Assembly (NCBI RefSeq): GCF_022761015.1
Contig: NZ_JAKWJQ010000002.1
Coordinates: 248,001-312,000, forward strand
Source: Humibacter sp. RRB41
GTDB taxonomy: Bacteria > Actinomycetota > Actinomycetes > Actinomycetales > Microbacteriaceae
Direction of reading: 5' to 3'
Length of the DNA: 64,000 nt
In this document: positions 18,756-33,192 of the stretch, piece by piece
Layout: every line of letters starts with the position of its first letter
Numbering within the stretch: position 1 is the first letter of the stretch
Notes under the pieces: generated by a model
The model's database searches: none
Seen by the model: the letters and a program-made list of their open reading frames with translations, nothing else
Told to the model about the DNA's origin: nothing
Made by a program: the position numbers and the translations under genes

Positions 18756-19721
18756 GTGATCGTCGATCTTCCCGACACCACGACCAGCAACGTCTCGAAG
18801 ACGCTGATCAAGATCCGCGAAGAGGGCGGTGCGGTTGCACTCGGCCGCGTGCTCACGCTGATCATCGCCACTCGACTCGGCCAGGAAGAAGAGGTCATCG
18901 AGGCGGCGAACGAGGCATCCCGTGAGCATCCGATGCGCGTCATCGTGGTCTCCACAGCCGATCCGGACCACCCGAAAGCGGATGCCGCGACCCGGCTCGA
19001 CGCGCAGATCCGCGTCGGCGGTGACGCGGGCGCCAGCGAGGTGATCGTGCTGCGCGCCTACGGTGACACGGCCAGCGACGAGGAGGGACTCGTCACTGCG
19101 TTGCTGCTGCCCGACGCGCCCGTCGTCGTGTGGTGGCCGGGCACCGCGCCCGACGTCGTTTCGACCTCCGCGCTCGGCCGTATCGCCACACGCCGCATCA
19201 CGGACTCCTCGTCTGCCGGCGACCCCCACGAAGCGCTGCTGCACCTGGCGGAGACCTACGCGCCGGGCGACACGGACTTCGCGTGGACGAGGCTGACCCT
19301 GTGGCGAGCACAGCTCGCCGCTGTGCTCGACCAACCGCCGTACGAGGCCGTGGAGTCCGTCGAGGTGTCGGGTGCGCCCGACTCCCCCTCGACGGTGCTG
19401 CTCGCCTCCTGGCTACGTCTGCAGCTGGATGCCCCTGTGCAGCACGACTTGACGGCACGCCAGCGCGGATTGAGCGGCATCCACGGCGTGCAGCTGCGAC
19501 GGGCGGCCGGCACCATCGAGCTCGTCCGCGACATGCCCGACGTGGCTACGCTCACCCAGCCCAACCAGCCGACCCACGACCTCGCACTGCCGCGCCGCAA
19601 CCTGCGCGACTGCCTTGCTGAGGAACTGCGTAGGCTGGACCCCGACGAGTTGTACGGCGAAGTGCTCACCAAGGGCCTTCCGTTGCTCGAAGCGGAAGAG
19701 CAGGCAGCGAGTTCGCGATGA
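18756..19721 (+). CDS. opcA: OpcA, glucose-6-phosphate dehydrogenase assembly protein
   Basis: A 321-residue protein of the OpcA family, which supports G6PDH oligomerisation or activity in cyanobacteria and Actinobacteria. Visible features are the N-terminal VDLPDTTTSNVSKTLIKIREE, typical for the family, and the central LLPDAPVVVWWPG. No catalytic motif is expected. GTG 18756 lies 13 bases after the zwf stop with GAGGAG upstream. The stop overlaps the ATG of pgl. Order and spacing support a role with zwf. Confidence 0.94.
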   Translation: MIVDLPDTTTSNVSKTLIKIREEGGAVALGRVLTLIIATRLGQEEEVIEAANEASREHPMRVIVVSTADPDHPKADAATRLDAQIRVGGDAGASEVIVLRAYGDTASDEEGLVTALLLPDAPVVVWWPGTAPDVVSTSALGRIATRRITDSSSAGDPHEALLHLAETYAPGDTDFAWTRLTLWRAQLAAVLDQPPYEAVESVEVSGAPDSPSTVLLASWLRLQLDAPVQHDLTARQRGLSGIHGVQLRRAAGTIELVRDMPDVATLTQPNQPTHDLALPRRNLRDCLAEELRRLDPDELYGEVLTKGLPLLEAEEQAASSR

Positions 19722-20488
19722 CGAATGAACGACGGGTGCTCGTACACTCCGACAAAGGCGCCCTGGTGTCGGCGGTTTCGTCGCGTTTTCTGACCAAGAT
19801 GGTCGACATCATCGACGATCTCGGCTCGGCGAACGTGTGCCTGACCGGCGGCACCGTCGGTATCGCCGTGCTGGCGGCCATCGCCTCCTCCCCCGCGAGA
19901 GACACCATCGATTGGTCGAAGGTGCACTTCTGGTGGGGCGACGAGCGCTGGGTCGCCGCGGACTCGGACGACCGGAACGACAAGCAGGCCCGCGAGGCTC
20001 TCCTCGACCACGTGAACGTGCCGGCGGAGAACGTGCACCCCTTCGCGTCGACCGATTCCGGGCTGGAGCTGGATGCGGCGGCCGATGCCTACGCAGCAGA
20101 CCTTGCGGCTGCCGGCGACGACACCGCGCCGTACCCCCGCTTCGACATCACGTTCCTCGGCGTCGGCCCTGACGGTCACATCGCATCGCTGTTCCCGGAG
20201 CGCAGCGGCATCAGGGAGACGGAACGCACGGTGATCGCGGTGCGCAACTCCCCCAAGCCGCCCCCGGAACGGCTCAGCCTGACGAGGCCGGTCATCAACG
20301 CATCCGCCCGCGTCTGGATGGTGCTGTCGGGCGCGGACAAGGCATCAGCTCTGGGCCTCGCGCTTGCCGGAGCCAGCTACACGGAAGTGCCGGTCGCCGG
20401 CGCCAAGGGACGCAAGCGCACCGTGTTCTTCGTCGACAGGGAGGCCGCAGCCGAGATTCCGGAGAGCCTCATCGCGCCGGAGTACTGA
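19718..20488 (+). CDS. pgl: 6-phosphogluconolactonase
   Basis: A 256-residue lactonase, hydrolysing 6-phosphogluconolactone made by Zwf. Family features are LTGGTVGIAVLAAI, the FWWGDERWV block with the catalytic-site D-E-R-W, and the C-terminal FLGVGPDGHIASLFP. ATG 19718 overlaps the opcA stop (ATGA). It ends the operon and is followed by a strong hairpin at 20515-20555. Confidence 0.96.
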   Translation: MTNERRVLVHSDKGALVSAVSSRFLTKMVDIIDDLGSANVCLTGGTVGIAVLAAIASSPARDTIDWSKVHFWWGDERWVAADSDDRNDKQAREALLDHVNVPAENVHPFASTDSGLELDAAADAYAADLAAAGDDTAPYPRFDITFLGVGPDGHIASLFPERSGIRETERTVIAVRNSPKPPPERLSLTRPVINASARVWMVLSGADKASALGLALAGASYTEVPVAGAKGRKRTVFFVDREAAAEIPESLIAPEY

Positions 20489-20514
20489 CGCTCGGAGCAC
20501 AGAAACACGGAGAG

Positions 20515-20555
20515 ATGCGAAAGGGCCGAACCCCGTGGGTTCGGCCCTTTCGCAT
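20515..20555. terminator. Strong bidirectional terminator between pgl and rbpA
   Basis: Perfectly complementary 19-bp arms at 20515-20533 and 20537-20555 close on a three-base loop (CGT). The stem contains AAAGGGCCGAACCC. It lies 26 bp after the pgl stop and five bases from the rbpA stop on the other strand, so it can end both convergent transcripts. The AAA/TTT tracts are within the arms. Confidence 0.9.
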
Positions 20556-20559
20556 GAGT

Positions 20560-20928
20560 TCAGTTCGTGGGCGTGAGGCGCCCGCGGCGTTCGCGAAGCT
20601 GGCGGAGGGCATCCTCGAGCAGCTGCTCGGCCTCTTCTTCGGAGCGGCGCTCCTTCACGTAGGCGAGGTGTGTCTTGTACGGCTCCAGCTTGGTGAGAGC
20701 AGGCGGATTCTCCTGGTCCCGCCCGGCCGGCAGACCCGACGCCGGACTGTCGATGGTGTCGGGAATCTCCTCGTCGGGAAGGTTCGCTGCAAAGTAGCGC
20801 ACCGTCTCATTGCCGAGAGCGTCCCAATACCGCACCGCAATGCGATCCGCGTGGTAGCCGTGGTCCTGCTCCCCCATGGGGCCGGAGCCGACCCTCGAAC
20901 CCCTGATCGCACTTCCGCCTGAAGCCAT
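20560..20928 (-). CDS. rbpA: RbpA, RNA polymerase-binding protein
   Basis: A 122-residue actinobacterial transcription factor that binds RNA polymerase and the principal sigma factor and helps open promoters. The RGSRVGSGPMGEQDH segment, the R-Y-W-D...E-T-V-R-Y-F-A-A core, the basic linker THLAYVKERRS and the C-terminal helix EEAEQLLEDALRQLRERR are all in the usual order. It has no cysteines, so it is a non-zinc version, as in some other family members. It is convergent with pgl across a terminator. Confidence 0.93.
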   Translation of the reverse strand: MASGGSAIRGSRVGSGPMGEQDHGYHADRIAVRYWDALGNETVRYFAANLPDEEIPDTIDSPASGLPAGRDQENPPALTKLEPYKTHLAYVKERRSEEEAEQLLEDALRQLRERRGRLTPTN

Positions 20929-20965
20929 GAATCCTCCTTGATCGCGCTTGCGTCGTCAGTCGGCG

Positions 20966-21211
20966 CTACGCGCTGAACTTGGTGATGAGACCGAGCACCA
21001 CGATGCAGGCGATCCAGACCAGACCGAGCACGACAGTGATGCGATTGAGGTTGCGCTCTGCAACGCCGGATGCTCCGAGATTCGAGGTCATGCCGCCTCC
21101 GAACATGTCGGAGAGGCCGCCACCACGTCCCTTGTGCAACAGGATGAGGAGGGTCAGCAGGAGGCTCGTGATGCCGAGCAGCACCTGGAGAACGACCGTG
21201 AGAATCTGCAC
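20966..21211 (-). CDS. secG: SecG, preprotein translocase subunit
   Basis: An 81-residue membrane protein with two hydrophobic segments (about 3-24 and 59-78) separated by the family loop HKGRGGGLSDMFGGG. It is the small accessory subunit of the SecYEG channel. It lies downstream of tpiA on the same strand, with about 120 bp between, a conserved neighbourhood in Gram-positive bacteria. ATG 21211 has an AAAGGCAC-like ribosome site. Confidence 0.95.
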   Translation of the reverse strand: MQILTVVLQVLLGITSLLLTLLILLHKGRGGGLSDMFGGGMTSNLGASGVAERNLNRITVVLGLVWIACIVVLGLITKFSA

Positions 21212-21332
21212 GAGAGTGCCTTTCGGGTTGTGATCCGGGTCAGGCGAAACGAGTCGCTGGACCGACGACCATTATATCCGGATGCTTGCCGCTCGCATCC
21301 GGACGCGTGTCACCGACGGTTTCGATGCCCGT

Positions 21333-22124
21333 TCACACGCCGACGTGCTTCTGGTACCGAGCGATGCTCGAGAACCCGTCGACGTCGAGGCTGGCTCCGC
21401 CCACGAGCGCTCCGTCGACGTCCGGCTGGCGCATGAAACCGGCGATGTTCTCGGCCTTCACCGAACCGCCGTACAGGATGCGCGTGCGCGCGGCCGCCTC
21501 ATCGCCGAGCTTCTCCGCGATGACGGCGCGCAGTGCCGCAGCGACCTGCTGCGCCTGTTCCGGCGTAGCGGCCTGTCCCGAGCCGATAGCCCAGACCGGC
21601 TCGTACGCCACAACGAAGTCCGCGTTCTTCTGCAGGCCTTCGAGTGCGATGGCGAGCTGCGAGACGGGTACGGCGCTTGCGCCGTGCGTCTCCAGGTCTT
21701 CCGCGGTCTCGCCGACGCAGATCAGTGGCACGAGTCCGGCGGCCGATGCGGCGACGGACTTGGCGGCGACGACCTCGTCGGTCTCACCGTGCAGTGTGCG
21801 TCGCTCGGAGTGGCCGATGATCACGTAGCGGCAGTCCAGCTGCGCGAGGAATGACGCTGCGATCTCTCCGGTGAACGCACCCGAGGCGTGCTCGCTGACA
21901 TCCTGTGCGCCGTAGCCGATGGGCAGCTTGTCGGCGGCCACCAGCGTCTGCACGCTGCGCAGATCGGTGAAGGGCGGGAAGACCGCCACCTCGACAGCGG
22001 CGAAGTCGTGGCGGGCATCCTTCAGGCTCCACGCGAGCTTCTGCACGAACGCGATCGACTGCAGGTGGTCGAGGTTCATCTTCCAGTTGCCCGCGATGAG
22101 CGGGACGCGTGCTAGCTCTGCCAT
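21333..22124 (-). CDS. tpiA: Triosephosphate isomerase
   Basis: A 263-residue TIM-barrel enzyme interconverting dihydroxyacetone phosphate and glyceraldehyde-3-phosphate. The catalytic residues are visible: lysine in IAGNWKMN, histidine in IIGHSERR, and glutamate in VAYEPVWAIGSG. It overlaps the end of pgk by 13 bp (pgk stop at 22112), so both are translated from one message in the gap-pgk-tpiA order. Confidence 0.98.
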   Translation of the reverse strand: MAELARVPLIAGNWKMNLDHLQSIAFVQKLAWSLKDARHDFAAVEVAVFPPFTDLRSVQTLVAADKLPIGYGAQDVSEHASGAFTGEIAASFLAQLDCRYVIIGHSERRTLHGETDEVVAAKSVAASAAGLVPLICVGETAEDLETHGASAVPVSQLAIALEGLQKNADFVVAYEPVWAIGSGQAATPEQAQQVAAALRAVIAEKLGDEAAARTRILYGGSVKAENIAGFMRQPDVDGALVGGASLDVDGFSSIARYQKHVGV

Positions 22125-23329
22125 CCGAGAACCTCCAGTCCGGGGAGCGTCTTGCCTTCGAGAAACTCCAGGCTCGCTCCGCCGCCGGTGGAGATGTGTC
22201 CGAATTGGTCGTCATCGAAGCCGAGTGCACGTACCGCCGCAGCGGAGTCGCCGCCGCCGACGACGCTGAGCCCACGGGTCTCGGTGAGCGCGAGTGCGAT
22301 CTGCTTCGTCCCTGCCGCGAATGGTTCCAGCTCGAACACGCCCATCGGGCCGTTCCAGAACACCGTCACCGACTCGCGAATGATCTCGGCGAACTTCGCC
22401 GCAGTGTCGGGCCCGATGTCGAGACCGAGGCCGGATGCACCCCACGGGGTGTCTTCGATCGACGAGACGGGACGCACCTCGTGCTCCGCGTCTCCGCCGA
22501 ACTTCGATGCCACGACGACGTCGGTGGGGAGGATCAGCTCGACACCGAGTTCCTGAGCCTTCTGCAGGTAGCCGCGGACGGTTTCGACCTGATCTCGTTC
22601 GAGCAGACTGGAGCCGACCTCGAAGCCCTGCGCCTTGAGGAAGGTGAAGAGCATGCCGCCGCCGATGAGCAGGGTGTTCACGCGCGGAAGCAGGTGGCCG
22701 ATCACGCCGAGCTTGTCCGACACCTTGGATCCACCCAACACCACCGTGTAGGGGCGCTCCGGGTTGCCGGTGAGGCGATCGAGCACGTCGAGTTCGGCGA
22801 CGATCAGGAGGCCCGCAGCGCTGGGCAGAGCCTTGGCGAGCTCGTAGACGCTCGCCTGCTTGCGGTGCACGACGCCGAAGCCGTCGGAGACGAAAGCGTC
22901 GCCGAACGCTGCCAGCTTCGCTGCGAAGGCGGCTCGCTCCTCATCGGACTTGCTCGTCTCCTCCGGATTGAAGCGGAGGTTCTCGAGCACGACGATGCCG
23001 CCGTCTGCGAGGGATGCCACGGCATCCTTCGCCGCGTCGCCGACGGTGTCGGTCGCGAAGGTCACCGGCGAACCGAGCAGCTCGCCGAGTCGCTCGGCGA
23101 CCGGAGCGAGGCTGTACCTCGGGTCGGATGCGCCATCGGGGCGTCCCAGGTGGGAGATCACGACGACGCGTGCACCCTGCGAGGTCAGCGCGTTGATGGT
23201 GGGCAGCGAGGCGCGCACTCTGCCGTCATCGGTGATCTCACCGTCCGCAAGCGGAACGTTGAGATCGCATCTGACGATGACAGTGCGACCGGCGAGCGAA
23301 CCCAGTGATTCGAGAGTGCGGAGCGTCAC
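22112..23329 (-). CDS. pgk: Phosphoglycerate kinase
   Basis: A 405-residue glycolytic kinase making ATP from 1,3-bisphosphoglycerate. The N-terminal substrate motifs RCDLNVP and SHLGRPDG and the nucleotide-site GGSKVSDKLGV are intact, and the C-terminal GGGDSAAAVRALG motif is present. It starts with GTG at 23329, 19 bases after the gap stop. Confidence 0.98.
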   Translation of the reverse strand: MTLRTLESLGSLAGRTVIVRCDLNVPLADGEITDDGRVRASLPTINALTSQGARVVVISHLGRPDGASDPRYSLAPVAERLGELLGSPVTFATDTVGDAAKDAVASLADGGIVVLENLRFNPEETSKSDEERAAFAAKLAAFGDAFVSDGFGVVHRKQASVYELAKALPSAAGLLIVAELDVLDRLTGNPERPYTVVLGGSKVSDKLGVIGHLLPRVNTLLIGGGMLFTFLKAQGFEVGSSLLERDQVETVRGYLQKAQELGVELILPTDVVVASKFGGDAEHEVRPVSSIEDTPWGASGLGLDIGPDTAAKFAEIIRESVTVFWNGPMGVFELEPFAAGTKQIALALTETRGLSVVGGGDSAAAVRALGFDDDQFGHISTGGGASLEFLEGKTLPGLEVLGWQS

Positions 23330-23348
23330 CCGAGTCCTCCGTGCGCGC

Positions 23349-25084
<1,736 letters not shown>

Positions 25085-25240
25085 TCACTCTCTCCTCGTG
25101 ATCGACCCGTGGCACGACGGCCGCGCCGCGGTAAGAACAACCCCTCCACTCTACTGAGCGGGCACCGAGGGCGAGGCCCCTTGACGCAGGGTGACGCGGG
25201 CCCCGCCCTGGTCGTCTTGCAGGGCGCACATGACGACGGC

Positions 25241-25462
25241 CTCCGCAACGCGACCCGCTTTACGAGGCGGCGGCGTGCACGCCGCCGTTCGCAGCCATGC
25301 AGCCGGTCGACTGCGGCGCGCCCGGCGGGGACGGGCGCGAATCGGCAGAGCCGGGCGGGCGTCTCCGCGACGCGACCCGCTCTACGAGGCGGCGGCGTGC
25401 ACGCCGCCGTTCGCAGCCATGCAGCCGGTCGACTGCGGTGCGCCCGGCGGGGACGGGCGCGC
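25241..25462 (-). repeat. Two ~100-bp direct repeats (locus 2 of the dispersed repeat family), 3' of whiA
   Basis: Copies at 25241-25340 and 25363-25462 are nearly identical with a 122-bp period. Each centres on a perfect 20-bp palindrome (25268-25287 and 25390-25409). The second copy ends six bases from the whiA stop (25468), so on the whiA strand the element follows the gene directly. It aligns without gaps to the elements at 3067 and 53465. The rest of the 383-bp sodA-whiA space (25085-25240) should hold the sodA promoter; no clear -35/-10 pair was found. Confidence 0.85.
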
Positions 25463-25467
25463 AAATG

Positions 25468-26445
25468 TCACAGATCCATATCCGCCGGAAGGCTCGCTTC
25501 GGTGCCGGGGATGCCGAGATCGGAGGCGCGCTTGTCGGCCATGGCGAGGAGCCTGCGGATGCGGCCGGCGACGGCATCCTTCGTCATCGGCGGATCCGCG
25601 TGGTGGCCCAGCTCGTCGAGGCTGGCGTCGCGGTGTGCGAGCCGCAACTCCCCCGCGTAGCGCAAGTGCTCAGGCATGGTCGGCCCGAGGATCTCCATGG
25701 CGCGCTCGACGCGCGCGCATGCTGCGACGGCGGCCTGGGCAGAACGGCGCAGGTTGGCGTCATCGAAGTTCACGAGGCGGTTGGCCGTCGCGCGCACCTC
25801 GCGGCGCTGCCTGAGCTCTTCCCAGGTGCGCACCGTGCCGGTGGCGCCCATGCGGGTGAGCATGCCGCTGATGGCTTCGCCGTCGCGGATGACGACCCTG
25901 TGCACTCCTCGTACCTCGCGGGCTTTCGCCGGGATTCCGAGACGTCCCGCCGCCCCGACGAGCGCCATCGCGGACTCATTTCCAGGGCAGGTGATCTCGA
26001 GTGCCGCCGACCTTCCAGGATCGGTCAGGGAGCCGTGCGCCAGGAAGGCGCCGCGCCAGACTGCTGCGAGGTCTTCCTTGGAGCCGGTCGTCAGTTTGTT
26101 GGGCAGGCCGCGGATGGGCCTACGGTGCTGGTCGAGGAGGCCGGTCTGCCTGGCGAGGGTTTCTCCCCCGTCGAGCACCCGCACGGTGTACACGGTGTTC
26201 TTGCGGATGCCGCTCGCCGACGTCACCGACACCTCGCTGCGCACTCCGTAGAGTTCGGCGAGTGCCTTGCGCACGTGTCTGGCGAGTTGCGGGGAATCGA
26301 CCTCGGCTTCGACGGCGATGCGACCCGAGATCAGGTGCAGTCCCCCGGCAAGCCTGAGGATGGTCGCCAGCTCGGCCGCGCGCACCGTGTTCTTTCCCGC
26401 CTCGACGCCGAGGAGTTCTTCTTTGACGTCAGCGGTCAGTGCCAA
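25468..26445 (-). CDS. whiA: WhiA, DNA-binding developmental/division regulator
   Basis: A 325-residue WhiA protein, combining an N-terminal LAGLIDADG-homing-endonuclease-like fold without nuclease activity and a C-terminal helix-turn-helix. The N-terminus [17 protein letters not shown], the [15 protein letters not shown] helix, the [22 protein letters not shown] stretch and the closing [22 protein letters not shown] are typical. TTG 26445 is chosen because the family alignment starts exactly there; the ribosome site is weak. WhiA activates division and, in sporulating relatives, septation genes. It lies downstream of rapZ. Confidence 0.93.
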   Translation of the reverse strand: MALTADVKEELLGVEAGKNTVRAAELATILRLAGGLHLISGRIAVEAEVDSPQLARHVRKALAELYGVRSEVSVTSASGIRKNTVYTVRVLDGGETLARQTGLLDQHRRPIRGLPNKLTTGSKEDLAAVWRGAFLAHGSLTDPGRSAALEITCPGNESAMALVGAAGRLGIPAKAREVRGVHRVVIRDGEAISGMLTRMGATGTVRTWEELRQRREVRATANRLVNFDDANLRRSAQAAVAACARVERAMEILGPTMPEHLRYAGELRLAHRDASLDELGHHADPPMTKDAVAGRIRRLLAMADKRASDLGIPGTEASLPADMDL

Positions 26446-26512
26446 TCGGGTGGATCCGTTCTGTGTTGAGCATGGCTGCCGGAAGCGGCGTGGAGGAGGC
26501 GCTCGACGCCTG

Positions 26513-27406
26513 TCATTCCCGGCCGAGGTCGCGATGTTTGATCGCGACGGCGACGCCGGGCACATCGCGCAAACGCGCGGCCAACGCCTCGGCGATGGCC
26601 ACGGAGCGATGCTTCCCCCCGGTGCAGCCTACCGCGATGGTGGCGTGACGCTTGTTCTCACGGCGGTAGCCCTCGAGCACAGGACGTAATGCGCGGGAGT
26701 AGTCGTCCACGAAATCGGTGGCGCCCGGCTGCGCGAAGACGAAGTCGCGAACGGCCTGGTCGAGGCCGGTGAGGGCCCGCAGTTCCGGCTGCCAGAACGG
26801 ATTGGGCAGGAACCTCGCGTCGGCGACGAGGTCGGCATCCGATGGCAGGCCGTACTTGAAGCCGAAGCTCATCAGGGTGAGCTGGATGTCGGCGGAATCC
26901 TCTGTCGCGAAGATCTGGTTGATCTCGACGGCGAGCTGGTGGATGTTGAGGTCCGACGTGTCGATGATGATGTCGGCTGACTCGCGCAGCTCCCGCACCC
27001 GTTCCCGCTCGGCCATGATGCCGTCGAGAATGGTTCCGGTTCCCTGCAGTGGATGCGGACGGCGCACGGATTCGAAGCGGCGCACCAGAGCGGCATCCGT
27101 GGCGTCGAGGAAGAGCACGCGCACGCTTTCACCGCCGCGCAACGTCTGGATCATGTCGCGCAGATCGGGAAAGAACCCCCGCCCGCGCACATCGACCACC
27201 GCTGCGATCCGCGGCAGTGTGGAGCCCGCCCTTCCAGCGAGGTCGACGAGCGGCCGGAGCATCTGCGGCGGAAGGTTGTCCACCACGTACCAGTCCAGGT
27301 CTTCCAGCGCATTGGCCACAGTCGACCGGCCGGCGCCGGACATGCCGGTGACGATGAGCAGTTCCTGGTGCTGGCTCTCTACTTCTTCGGGTCGATCCTC
27401 GGTCAT
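26513..27406 (-). CDS. rapZ: RapZ/YvcJ-family nucleotide-binding protein
   Basis: A 297-residue P-loop protein. Walker A is GMSGAGRST near residue 21. The W-Y-V-V-D-N-L-P-P motif follows, then the [10 protein letters not shown] segment, the FGFKYGLP motif, and the C-terminal CTGGKHRSV signature. In E. coli RapZ is an RNase adaptor for GlmZ; in Gram-positive relatives (YvcJ) the function is less clear. The usual third gene of this cluster, yvcK, is not between rapZ and whiA. The start ATG 27406 is 37 bp after the uvrC stop. Confidence 0.93.
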   Translation of the reverse strand: MTEDRPEEVESQHQELLIVTGMSGAGRSTVANALEDLDWYVVDNLPPQMLRPLVDLAGRAGSTLPRIAAVVDVRGRGFFPDLRDMIQTLRGGESVRVLFLDATDAALVRRFESVRRPHPLQGTGTILDGIMAERERVRELRESADIIIDTSDLNIHQLAVEINQIFATEDSADIQLTLMSFGFKYGLPSDADLVADARFLPNPFWQPELRALTGLDQAVRDFVFAQPGATDFVDDYSRALRPVLEGYRRENKRHATIAVGCTGGKHRSVAIAEALAARLRDVPGVAVAIKHRDLGRE

Positions 27407-27443
27407 CCCCCACCTCGGTCGTCATGGTGACGTTCCCTCAAGC

Positions 27444-29402
27444 CTATGGTGTGCGCTCCTCGACTGTGGCCGGTTCGGCACTCTGCCCGTCGTGCAGGGC
27501 TCCGTGCACGGCAGCCGCGAGGGTCGGCCCGATGCCACGTACCTCGGCGATCGTCTCGATCGGCGCCTGACGCAGTCGCGCCACCGAGCCGAAGTGCTTC
27601 AGAAGCTCGCGCACGCGGGCCGGGCCGAGACCGGGGATCTCGGCGAGCTGCGATGAGATGTCGTGCTTGCGCCTTGCGCGCTGGTACGTGATGGCGAAGC
27701 GGTGAGCCTCGTCGCGGATGCGCTGAACGAGGAACAGTGCGTCGCTGTTCCTCGGCAGGATGACCGGGAAATCGGAGTCGGGCAACCAGAGTTCCTCGAG
27801 ACGCTTGGCGATACCGGCCAACTGGATGCCCGTGACCCCTGACTCCTCCAGGGCCCTGCGTGCGGCGGCGACCTGCGGCTGACCGCCGTCGACCAGCAGC
27901 AGTTGAGGAGGGTAGGAGAACTTGCGCGGCGTCGTCTGGGTGCCGTCGGCATCCGTCGTCGCAGCCTCCGCCGACTCCTCGCCAGAGGACAGATACGCCA
28001 GCCTGCGGGTGAGCACCTGGTAGATGGACTCGGTGTCATCGGTCGAAGCCGGGATGCTGAATCGGCGGTACTGGTCTTTGCGCGGGATGCCGTCTTCGAA
28101 CACCACCATCGAGGCGACGATGTTCGTTCCTGAAAGGTGCGAGACGTCGTAGCACTCCATGCGCAGTGGAGCCTCGCTCATGCCGAGGGCATCGCGGATG
28201 TCTTCAAGTGCCTGCGAGCGTGCGACGAAGTCCGCGCTGCGCCTGGTCTTGTACAGCATGAGCGAGTTCTTCGCGTTGCTCTCCGCCGTCTGGGCGAGTG
28301 CGGCCTTCTCGCCGCGTTGGGCGACGCGCAGGCTCACCTTCGACGGGGTGGTCCCTCGCGCGTGTGCTGCCTCTGCCGCCTCGCCTCGGCGTGCCCCGAG
28401 CCACTGCTCGAGCTCGACGGTGTCGTCGGGCAGTACGGGAACGAGAATCTCGCGCGGCGGCGCGAACTCGTCGTCGTAGGCGTTCTCGAGCACCGTCTCG
28501 ATCAGCTCGGAGACGTTGACATCGAGTTCCTTGTCGACGACCCAACTGCGAGTTCCACGGATGCGGCCTCCTCGCACGATGAACTGGTGCACGGCCGCGG
28601 CGAGCTCGTCGTCGGCGATGCCGAAGACATCGACGTCGACGTCGTCGGAGAACACCACGGCGGTTTTCTCCATCACGGCGCGCATGGCCTGGATGCTGTC
28701 GCGATAGCGGGCGGCTGCCTCGTACTCCTGGGTCTGTGCCGCGTCGCGCATCCGCTGTTCGAGCGCCCTGACGTAGCTGGTGTCGTTGCCGGCCATGAAC
28801 GAGACGAAGTCGTCTGCGACATCGCGGTGCTCCTCGAGCGTGACCCTGCCGACGCACGGCGCCACGCACTTGCCGATGTCGCCGAGCAGGCACGGCCGCC
28901 CCGTGAGCTCCGCTCTGCGGTAGACGCCGTCGGAACAGCTGCGCATCGGGAACGCCTTGAGCATCAGGTCGAGCGTCTCGCGAATGGCCCACACCTTCGT
29001 GTACGGACCGAAGTAGCGAGCACCCTTGATACCGCGATTGCGGGTGACCATGGCCCGCGGAACGTCGTCGGCCATGGTGACCGCGAGGTAGGGGTATGTC
29101 TTGTCGTCGCGGAACTGCACGTTGAACGGAGGGTTGAACTCCTTGATCCAGGTGTACTCGAGCTGCAAGGCCTCGAATTCGTTGGCGACGACCGTCCACT
29201 CGACGGATGCTGCTGTGGTCACCATGCGCCTGGTGCGCTCGTGCAGGTTGCGCAGCGGCTGGAAGTAGTTGCTCAGCCGTGCACGCAGGTTCTTCGCCTT
29301 GCCGACGTAGAGCACGCGCTTCTTCGCGTCCCTGAAGCGATAGACGCCCGGCTGCGTCGGGATCTCACTCGACTTGGGACGATATGCGACGGTGTCGGCC
29401 AT
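27444..29402 (-). CDS. uvrC: UvrC, excinuclease ABC subunit C
   Basis: A 652-residue nuclease making both incisions in nucleotide excision repair. It has the N-terminal GIY-YIG domain ([22 protein letters not shown], about 19-40), a central UVR motif, the C-terminal RNase H-like endonuclease half ([14 protein letters not shown]) and a helix-hairpin-helix end [19 protein letters not shown] 29402 is six bases after the uvrA stop, so uvrA-uvrC-rapZ are probably one transcript. Confidence 0.97.
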   Translation of the reverse strand: MADTVAYRPKSSEIPTQPGVYRFRDAKKRVLYVGKAKNLRARLSNYFQPLRNLHERTRRMVTTAASVEWTVVANEFEALQLEYTWIKEFNPPFNVQFRDDKTYPYLAVTMADDVPRAMVTRNRGIKGARYFGPYTKVWAIRETLDLMLKAFPMRSCSDGVYRRAELTGRPCLLGDIGKCVAPCVGRVTLEEHRDVADDFVSFMAGNDTSYVRALEQRMRDAAQTQEYEAAARYRDSIQAMRAVMEKTAVVFSDDVDVDVFGIADDELAAAVHQFIVRGGRIRGTRSWVVDKELDVNVSELIETVLENAYDDEFAPPREILVPVLPDDTVELEQWLGARRGEAAEAAHARGTTPSKVSLRVAQRGEKAALAQTAESNAKNSLMLYKTRRSADFVARSQALEDIRDALGMSEAPLRMECYDVSHLSGTNIVASMVVFEDGIPRKDQYRRFSIPASTDDTESIYQVLTRRLAYLSSGEESAEAATTDADGTQTTPRKFSYPPQLLLVDGGQPQVAAARRALEESGVTGIQLAGIAKRLEELWLPDSDFPVILPRNSDALFLVQRIRDEAHRFAITYQRARRKHDISSQLAEIPGLGPARVRELLKHFGSVARLRQAPIETIAEVRGIGPTLAAAVHGALHDGQSAEPATVEERTP

Positions 29403-29408
29403 CGCGTG

Positions 29409-32300
<2,892 letters not shown>

Positions 32301-32418
32301 CCAAGAAGTCTACGGAGAGCCACCGACATCCGCCGACGGCGAACAGCGCCGACCGAGGAGCACCTGCCGAGCGGACCCCACTGTCGCAGGCAGGGACTAC
32401 TGTGCTCGGGTGGCGGCG

Positions 32419-33192
32419 ATGGCAGACGGCGATTTCGAACGCGAAGACGAACTCATGGCGGAGGTGCCCCTCGAGGGCGGCAACGCCACAGCTGTGAGCA
32501 GGCGCGGTTCGACGGTGCTTCGGGAGGGCGGCCCATGGACGCCCACAGTGCACGCTGTTCTGGAGCACGCGCGTTCGTCGGGGATGACGGACGTCCCCGA
32601 ACCGCTCGGCACCTCGGTCGACGGCAGAGAGATCATGTCGTACCTTCCGGGCCAGGTCCCCGCATACCCGATGCCGTCATGGGTGTGGAGCGACTCTGTG
32701 CTTGTGCAGGCGGCACGGATGCTCCGTGCCTGGCACGACTCCACGGCAGGCTTCTCACCGGTGAATGCGGTCTGGCGTCTGCCATCGCACGATCCGGCAG
32801 AGGTGGTCTGCCACAACGATTTCGCTCAGTACAATCTGGTCTTCGATCTGGAGGGTGACGAGCCCGAGCTGACGGGCGTCATCGACTTCGACACGATGTC
32901 GCCAGGACCGCGGGTGCTGGATATCGCCTACCTCGCGTACCGGCTCGTCCCCTACCTTGATGAGCCGGACACTCCGGAAGGGCCGGAGCGGGTGCGGCGG
33001 CTCGCACTGCTTCTGGAAACCTACGGGGGAACCGTCAGTCGACAAGAGGTGTTCGCCGCGATGGTGGCGAAGCTGCGAGAACTCGCCGATTTCACCGACG
33101 AGCGAGCCGTCGAGACCGGCCGATCGGATCTCGTCGAGCACGCAGTGATGTACCGCGAACATGCGACCAGGATCAGCGCCGCCGGAGCGTGA
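32419..33192 (+). CDS. Aminoglycoside phosphotransferase (APH)-family kinase-like protein
   Basis: A roughly 257-residue protein of the APH/choline-kinase fold. The catalytic loop is visible as VVCHNDFAQYNLVF (H-N-D-x5-N) and the Mg-binding motif as TGVIDFDTMSPGPRVLDIAY. The N-terminal lobe is short (GGNATAVSRRGSTVLREGGPWTP), as in actinobacterial 'phosphotransferase family' proteins of unknown substrate; it need not be a resistance enzyme. ATG 32419 is used, but GTG 32410 or ATG 32455 are possible because no ribosome site is decisive. It diverges from uvrA and its end overlaps the minus-strand membrane gene by 20 bp. Confidence 0.85.
   Translation: MADGDFEREDELMAEVPLEGGNATAVSRRGSTVLREGGPWTPTVHAVLEHARSSGMTDVPEPLGTSVDGREIMSYLPGQVPAYPMPSWVWSDSVLVQAARMLRAWHDSTAGFSPVNAVWRLPSHDPAEVVCHNDFAQYNLVFDLEGDEPELTGVIDFDTMSPGPRVLDIAYLAYRLVPYLDEPDTPEGPERVRRLALLLETYGGTVSRQEVFAAMVAKLRELADFTDERAVETGRSDLVEHAVMYREHATRISAAGA

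Noticed and set aside
32301-32418. LexA/SOS box in front of uvrA (also checked at uvrB and uvrC)
   Set aside because: No GAAC-N4-GTTC-like palindrome is visible in these upstream regions, so SOS control cannot be claimed.
32419-33192. Aminoglycoside resistance gene
   Set aside because: Only the general APH fold motifs are seen; this actinobacterial subgroup is not tied to resistance and there is no mobile context.
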